Below, piece after piece: positions 14,643 to 18,055 of a DNA stretch of 18,055 nucleotides. The stretch lies in the NCBI GenBank assembly GCA_041479575.1, contig JBGOYH010000022.1, positions 1-18,055 of the forward strand, written 5' to 3'. Origin of the DNA: DASPPK01 sp041479575. Lineage in GTDB: Archaea; Thermoproteota; Bathyarchaeia; Bathyarchaeales; Bathycorpusculaceae. The notes under the pieces are model-generated. The model saw only the letters and a program-made list of their open reading frames with translations, did no database searches and had not been told where the DNA came from. The translations under genes and the position numbers were made by a program. Each line of letters starts with the position of its first letter. Within the stretch, counting starts at the first letter, position 1.

Positions 14643-15077
14643 CTAGAATCGCTTTGGTTTTGGTCTAGTGTAGATTTCAATCACATAGTTATCCAGGTCA
14701 CAGAATGACACAGCATAATATCCTGGCTCAAACTGGGGATGCTCTTCACATGGGAATAGGGCTTCAAATCCGTTCTTCTTCATTTTTCTCTCAATAGCAT
14801 CAACAGTTCCTTTGTCTCGAACAAGGATCGCCAAATGATCCGCCACGACGAACTCTTCTCCAGTTGGAACCTTACGCTTAACCCGTGGTTCCCGCAACTC
14901 ACCCACCCAGATCTGAAAATTCTGGTTAGAGAATCCTACTCCATCTTCAGTGTCCATTATAATCTTGAAGCCAAGCCCTCCTAACAAAGCCTTATAAAAC
15001 TTCTTCGAATTGCTCAAATTGGAAACCTCGATTCCAACGTGACCAACAATTGCTTGAGTCTGATTATTCAAAACCAT
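14643..15077 (-). CDS. VOC/glyoxalase-fold protein
   Basis: The 144-residue product has the paired beta-alpha-beta-beta-beta modules of the vicinal oxygen chelate superfamily. The first module starts 'VGHVGIEVSNLSNSKKFYKALL' with the line broken here at the module edge; the second starts DHLAILV. Metal ligands expected for the fold are His13, His81 and Glu134 (in YVIEIY), with the usual 'D-DNY' turn before the last. Relatives include glyoxalase I, methylmalonyl-CoA epimerase and ring-cleaving dioxygenases; the sequence does not decide among them. The ATG at 15077 is supported by a TATA box at 15114-15122 and an implied leader of about 14 bases. GC-alternating motifs stand on both sides of the gene. 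Confidence 0.8.
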   Translation of the reverse strand: MVLNNQTQAIVGHVGIEVSNLSNSKKFYKALLGGLGFKIIMDTEDGVGFSNQNFQIWVGELREPRVKRKVPTGEEFVVADHLAILVRDKGTVDAIERKMKKNGFEALFPCEEHPQFEPGYYAVSFCDLDNYVIEIYTRPKPKRF

Positions 15078-15113
15078 AACGTCATGCCACGATAACGACT
15101 GATGTGTTTTTCA

Positions 15114-15122
15114 CTTAAATAA
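15114..15122 (-). promoter_or_regulatory. TATA box of the VOC gene
   Basis: TTATTTAAG on the minus strand, about 37-45 bases before the ATG at 15077. Confidence 0.55.
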
Positions 15123-15141
15123 CTTTCATGCCAACGAAGCT

Positions 15142-15261
15142 CGCGCGCGCATGGACAGCGCAAGCATAGGCAAAGCGGCCCAAGAAATGACCTTAACACT
15201 ATTGTAACACAATTCTGTAACAAAAGTCCATCAAAAATCGCTGTTTCTACTAATGCGCGCG
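15142..15261. repeat. 120-bp interval bounded by GC-alternating motifs
   Basis: CGCGCGCGCAT on the left (15142-15152) and ATGCGCGCG on the right (15253-15261) give nine-base perfect inverted ends. The size is close to the 112-bp segment at 7594, but the interiors do not match by eye. The interior has TGTAACA at 15203 and 15216, a 13-base spacing that could be an operator, and an oligo-T on the minus strand (15234-15238) that may end the glutamine synthetase-family transcript. Confidence 0.45.
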
Positions 15262-15287
15262 TTTATTGAACAATGCCCCGAGCTCAG

Positions 15288-16709
15288 TTATCCATAGTGT
15301 AGGTATTGCACAAGCATTTTCTGCAGTTCTTCAGGCTTTTCTGAAAGCTCTTTCCATAGATTCCTATCATCGTAGCCATTTAGTCTCTGGATAATCCCGT
15401 CTAAAAGTTTTTGTGGAAACACTCCTTCTGTCTGGTAGAATTTCCTGTCCCTTACGAGGTTCGCAGCTGCTTCATTGCACGATCGAGGCAGGACCTTGAA
15501 CCTCTTCCGTTCATCCTGCACTGACTCTGCATGTAAATCTTCAACCATTTTCAAAGATTCCGCTGAATTCTCCAATCCATAGTTCGCGGCTAAAGCCAGT
15601 CCTGCTAGAAGCAAGTGTGGGTTCGCAAACGCATCTGGAGCCCTGTATTCAAAGGTTTCTCGACAGCTGTCAGACTTGCCGGTTTGTCTCTTGAACTTCC
15701 ACCAGAGAGGAATGCGAATCAAGGCCAGACGGTTTCTTGCACTCCAACAAATGTGCATCGGTGATTCTTTGCGTGCAATAAAACGGAAGTATGAGACGGG
15801 TGTGGGGTTTCCGAAGGCTGCGAGGCTTGGCGCAAACCTTAGTATTCCACCGATCATGCGTAGTGCTTCGTTGCTCAGGTTTCCATCCGTGTTTGCCGTG
15901 ATGTTTCGGCCATGCTTCAGCCCGCAGAGGTGAATGTGCATCCCATTTCCGGCATGGTCAATGTCAATCTTCGGAATGAAAGAAGCAGAAGCCCCGTGCC
16001 TCATGCAAACGTTCCTGACAACCCACTTGGCTACTGCTACAGTCTCGGCCATGTCTGCCAGATTTTGCGGCGTGAACTCAATTTCATGTTGCTCCATAAT
16101 TGTTCCGTCAGTGCTTATTATTCGGCCGACTTCGCTGTGTCCATACTTTGTCGGTATGCCAATTACGCCTAAAGTGGCAAGGACTTCGTTTCGAATGTCT
16201 TCGAACTTTGCGAAGGGAGAAGATTCATGATAGTTCTTGTCCGACACGCCTGCAAAGAGGAGTTCAATCTGTCGTTTGGCGATGATGTAGAATTCAAGCT
16301 CAGCCAACGCCTTCAATGTGATGCCGCTCGAATGCTCCAGTTTTTCCTCAGCTCGCGCCAACACGCTCTGTGGAGCAACGTCCAACGGTTTCCCATTTTC
16401 ATCCAAATAGTCGCACAAAATGTTCAGTGTGGGCAATATCGAAAACGGGTTTGCGAAAGCCCTGTTGATCCGCGGGGATATGTATATGTCGCTTTTTCCA
16501 GGTTCAATGAAGGAAAACAAGCTTGAACCGTCAACTCTTTCACCATAATCCAGAATCTCTGCAACTCTGTCCATATCAACTGTTGAAAAGCTAAGCGTCT
16601 TCAGTCTTCCTTCTTCTGGAATGTGACAAAGGTTGAGTATCCTCACGTTATTTTCTGAGACAAACTTAAGGACAGCTTCTTTTTCCGAGAAATTCAACAT
16701 GCCACGCAT
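15288..16709 (-). CDS. Glutamine synthetase family protein
   Basis: The frame is open to 16802, but the ATG at 16709 is preferred: GGAAGG lies about eight bases upstream and a TATA box at 16751-16760 falls inside the longer frame. The product is then 473 residues, normal for type I enzymes. Active-site landmarks are present (numbered from 16709): Glu137 and Glu139 (AELEF), Glu209 (QHEIEF), His258 (GNGMHIHL), Arg332 in NPTPVSYFR, an RNRLALIRIP substrate loop, and Glu354/Arg356 in FEYRAPDAFANP. The fold ligates ammonia or amines to the gamma-carboxyl of glutamate. Several segments differ from canonical GlnA: the region before QHEIE lacks the usual EVAPGQ, and KESP replaces the EAP loop. It may therefore use another amine or acid. 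It is transcribed alone. Confidence 0.85.
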   Translation of the reverse strand: MRGMLNFSEKEAVLKFVSENNVRILNLCHIPEEGRLKTLSFSTVDMDRVAEILDYGERVDGSSLFSFIEPGKSDIYISPRINRAFANPFSILPTLNILCDYLDENGKPLDVAPQSVLARAEEKLEHSSGITLKALAELEFYIIAKRQIELLFAGVSDKNYHESSPFAKFEDIRNEVLATLGVIGIPTKYGHSEVGRIISTDGTIMEQHEIEFTPQNLADMAETVAVAKWVVRNVCMRHGASASFIPKIDIDHAGNGMHIHLCGLKHGRNITANTDGNLSNEALRMIGGILRFAPSLAAFGNPTPVSYFRFIARKESPMHICWSARNRLALIRIPLWWKFKRQTGKSDSCRETFEYRAPDAFANPHLLLAGLALAANYGLENSAESLKMVEDLHAESVQDERKRFKVLPRSCNEAAANLVRDRKFYQTEGVFPQKLLDGIIQRLNGYDDRNLWKELSEKPEELQKMLVQYLHYG

Positions 16710-16750
16710 GGATAAGCCTTCCAGTGAGCACCTTAAGGATTTCAGAAACT

Positions 16751-16760
16751 GATATTTTAA
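16751..16760 (-). promoter_or_regulatory. TATA box of the glutamine synthetase-family gene
   Basis: TTAAAATATC on the minus strand, 42-51 bases before the ATG at 16709. It decides against the upstream start at 16802. Confidence 0.55.
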
Positions 16761-16863
16761 CCCTCCCCATGGAAAGTCGCATAGAGTACATGTGTTGTAC
16801 ATGATTCGGAATAAGGATAGTTAGCTCTTCACAACGATACATTTTAGGGATTCGCTAAGTTTA

Positions 16864-16871
16864 TTTATAAA
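16864..16871 (+). promoter_or_regulatory. TATA box of the coiled-coil gene
   Basis: TTTATAAA lies 42-50 bases before the ATG at 16914, with GGAG at 16902-16905 as ribosome site eight bases from the start. Confidence 0.65.
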
Positions 16872-16913
16872 GCATTGCGTGTATTAGGGTGACGAAACAG
16901 CGGAGAAACAGCA

Positions 16914-17480
16914 ATGTCCAGGAAAATACCATCGAAAGACGAAGCGCTTGAAGCTTTAGACTTTATTGTCAATGTCCTCAAGGAACATGAGAAAGACTTG
17001 GACAGACTCATCAACGAGCTGGGCAACGTAACTGAAAAGATGGGTGATACAGGCGAATTGAGTGGAAAGGTCGAAAAAGTTGAAGAGCGCCTGTCAACGT
17101 TACAGAACGAAATCACGAATCTAATCACATACCTTTCAGCTTCACATGAACGGCCAACAATTTCGCCGCCGATCTCACCAGAATTGTTGCCGAAACCCAA
17201 GGTCGAAGAGGTGCAGGTCAAAGAAACCCGTGGGCCTCCAGTGATCCTTCGCTGCAAAGTGTGGGAAGACTTCCAATCCATAGCTGCTCAGGCACAGACG
17301 CTGTCTTTCATGTATCGAGAGGCTGAGAAGACGTTCCAAGTAGATGCGGTCAAGGATAATCAGATCATCACTTACAGCGGCCCGCTTCCCAATGGGGCTG
17401 CGATGCTGAAGGCGTGGCTTTCTAGGCAGTTGGATGTTCCTGAGAAGAAGGTTTTGGAAGGCATTTTAGCCGTGGGTTAG
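16914..17480 (+). CDS. Coiled-coil protein with conserved-looking C-terminal domain
   Basis: The product has 188 residues. Residues ~8-75 are an almost unbroken heptad-like helix rich in Glu, Lys and Leu. A Pro-rich linker (about 80-100, PPISPELLPKPK) follows, then a compact alpha/beta domain from ~108 to the end (PPVILRCKVWEDFQSIA .. LDVPEKKVLEGIL). There is no membrane segment or signal peptide, so it is cytoplasmic and probably oligomeric. I do not recognise the C-terminal domain. Promoter and ribosome site are both clear. Confidence 0.72.
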   Translation: MSRKIPSKDEALEALDFIVNVLKEHEKDLDRLINELGNVTEKMGDTGELSGKVEKVEERLSTLQNEITNLITYLSASHERPTISPPISPELLPKPKVEEVQVKETRGPPVILRCKVWEDFQSIAAQAQTLSFMYREAEKTFQVDAVKDNQIITYSGPLPNGAAMLKAWLSRQLDVPEKKVLEGILAVG

Positions 17481-17520
17481 CATCGTTTACTAAATTGTGT
17501 ATGTTTCGTGACTCAACAAA

Positions 17521-17531
17521 GTTTTTATATT
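17521..17531 (+). promoter_or_regulatory. Probable TATA box for the small-ORF region
   Basis: GTTTTTATATT, 40 bases after the coiled-coil gene's stop. Transcription would start near 17550-17556, just at or before the ATG at 17555. Confidence 0.45.
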
Positions 17532-17554
17532 AGACTTGACTCGTAAGTCTTACG

Positions 17555-17641
17555 ATGTGCGGAGGGACAAGGTTGAAGGTTAACCACAAAGCCAATGCGA
17601 TTTTTTTCCGTTCTCGAAGCCTTCTCCTTTCTCCTCAGTGA
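17555..17641 (+). CDS. Possible 28-codon leader ORF
   Basis: ATG at 17555, or TTG at 17573 with GGAGG (17561-17565) seven bases upstream, opens a frame ending at TGA 17639-17641. The short product is basic and hydrophobic, with a run of seven T bases in the coding sequence. A nine-codon ORF and a 27-codon ORF overlapping by ATGA follow, so this may be a translated leader for the 48-residue gene downstream. It may equally be non-coding. Confidence 0.28.
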   Translation: MCGGTRLKVNHKANAIFFRSRSLLLSPQ

Positions 17642-17719
17642 CGGAAAATGGCCGAGTGGTCAGCCAAAAAACGATGAAACCCTCCACGCCCATCACAATA
17701 GAACCCGGAGACGCAAACG

Positions 17720-17866
17720 ATGGAACAGACAAACACCGCCGTAGAAAGAATCCATGAAGAATTCGCAAACTTCAGAAAAACAATGGAAGAACTCTACATG
17801 CTCAAGCGAGTAGCCTCAGACCTCAAAAACTACAGAAAAATGATCAGGCTCAAAAAGTACGACTGA
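17720..17866 (+). CDS. Small helical charged protein, 48 residues
   Basis: ATG at 17720 with GGAG (17707-17710) nine bases upstream, and an in-frame stop at 17699 that fixes the start. The product is one amphipathic, charged helix (about 6-45: VERIHEEF.., RKTMEELYMLKRVASDL.., ending in a basic RLKKYD). It has no cysteines, signal or membrane segment. Such peptides often act as small subunits or DNA/RNA-binding partners, but no family is recognised. It ends four bases before the convergent gene at 17871. Confidence 0.6.
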   Translation: MEQTNTAVERIHEEFANFRKTMEELYMLKRVASDLKNYRKMIRLKKYD

Positions 17867-17870
17867 CCGC

Positions 17871-18055
17871 CTAGTTGACCCGGCAACTTCGTTTTCCGCG
17901 GAAGCCGACAAAAACTGCATATGCCGCAGTCGTGAAGACCAAAACAGCAAAGAACACTTGCGAGTCGAACTCCGGAATAGTGTTTCCTCCTTCGACGTCG
18001 ACCTTCAAAAGAAATGCATCTTCATCACCGACTGCATAGCTTTTTGTGTCGCCAG
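17871..18055 (-). CDS. C-terminal end of a probable surface beta-propeller protein (5' partial)
   Basis: The frame is open from the window edge to a TAG at 17871-17873, giving 61 codons including the stop. 'SYAVGDEDAFLLKVD' resembles an SBBP-type propeller strand (DAFLVKLD). It is followed by IPEF, one hydrophobic helix (about 20 residues, VFFAVLVFTTAAYAVFVGF) and a basic end (RGKRS). A 'PEF + helix + basic' tail is the usual C-terminal anchor of archaeal secreted or surface proteins. The start lies beyond the window. Confidence 0.75.
   Translation of the reverse strand, partial: GDTKSYAVGDEDAFLLKVDVEGGNTIPEFDSQVFFAVLVFTTAAYAVFVGFRGKRSCRVN

Noticed and set aside
3508..15261. GC motifs as CRISPR repeats or integron attC sites.
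   Set aside because: Spacing is irregular, the repeats are only 6-10 bases, and no Cas or integron integrase gene is present.
17640..17690. TGGCCGAGTGGTCAGCCA resembles the D arm of a tRNA-Ser/Leu.
   Set aside because: No acceptor stem, anticodon arm or GGTTCGAATCC-type T arm follows; it is not a tRNA.

Overview
The window looks like chromosomal DNA of an archaeon, most likely a member of the TACK group such as Candidatus Bathyarchaeia or a Thaumarchaeota relative. The evidence is TATA-box promoters about 35-45 bases upstream of starts, several short-leader genes, a tRNA gene without an encoded CCA end, a proteasome alpha-like protein, a geranylgeranyl-reductase-family flavoprotein, an archaeal COG4900-like metallopeptidase and a eukaryote-like DNA topoisomerase IB. 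The exact lineage is inference.

Layout. 1-1740: the end of a beta-propeller/membrane protein whose C-terminal part resembles a site-2 protease without its catalytic residues, then a small membrane protein with a polyproline tail. 1782-3310: a short GH3-family adenylating enzyme facing a zinc-ribbon membrane protein; their stop codons overlap. 3599-4936: two small membrane proteins and a metallopeptidase. 5006-6634: DNA topoisomerase IB. 6998-7456: a small secreted or membrane protein and tRNA-Ala(GGC). 7594-8871: a 112-bp inverted-repeat segment, a divergent proteasome alpha-like gene and a broken membrane-protein gene. 8881-10728: a SIR2-domain gene and an HNH nuclease gene in tandem, resembling a defence module. 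11008-13231: a flavoprotein and a membrane protein, probably one operon. 13233-14357: an insertion sequence with a DDE transposase. 14643-16709: a VOC/glyoxalase-fold protein and a glutamine synthetase family enzyme. 16914-18055: a coiled-coil protein, a 48-residue protein and the C-terminal end of a probable surface beta-propeller protein.

The most striking pattern is a self-complementary GCGCGC motif, often extended to 8-10 bases. I count 13 exact sites between 3508 and 15261. None lies in an intact coding region: twelve are intergenic and one is at the point where the 8496 gene breaks. In the 7.6-15.3 kb interval the motif separates almost every transcription unit, often just after a stop codon. 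The insertion sequence sits exactly between two copies, so the motif is either its target or part of its ends.

The best candidate for an undescribed system is the SIR2 + HNH pair (NAD-cleaving-type plus nuclease-type domains). The SIR2 gene has its own likely promoter, and a 13-base CGCGTG/CACGCG inverted repeat lies immediately upstream of that TATA box. Motif copies at 8727 and 10949 bracket the pair. Its role in defence is inferred from domain content, not shown by the sequence.
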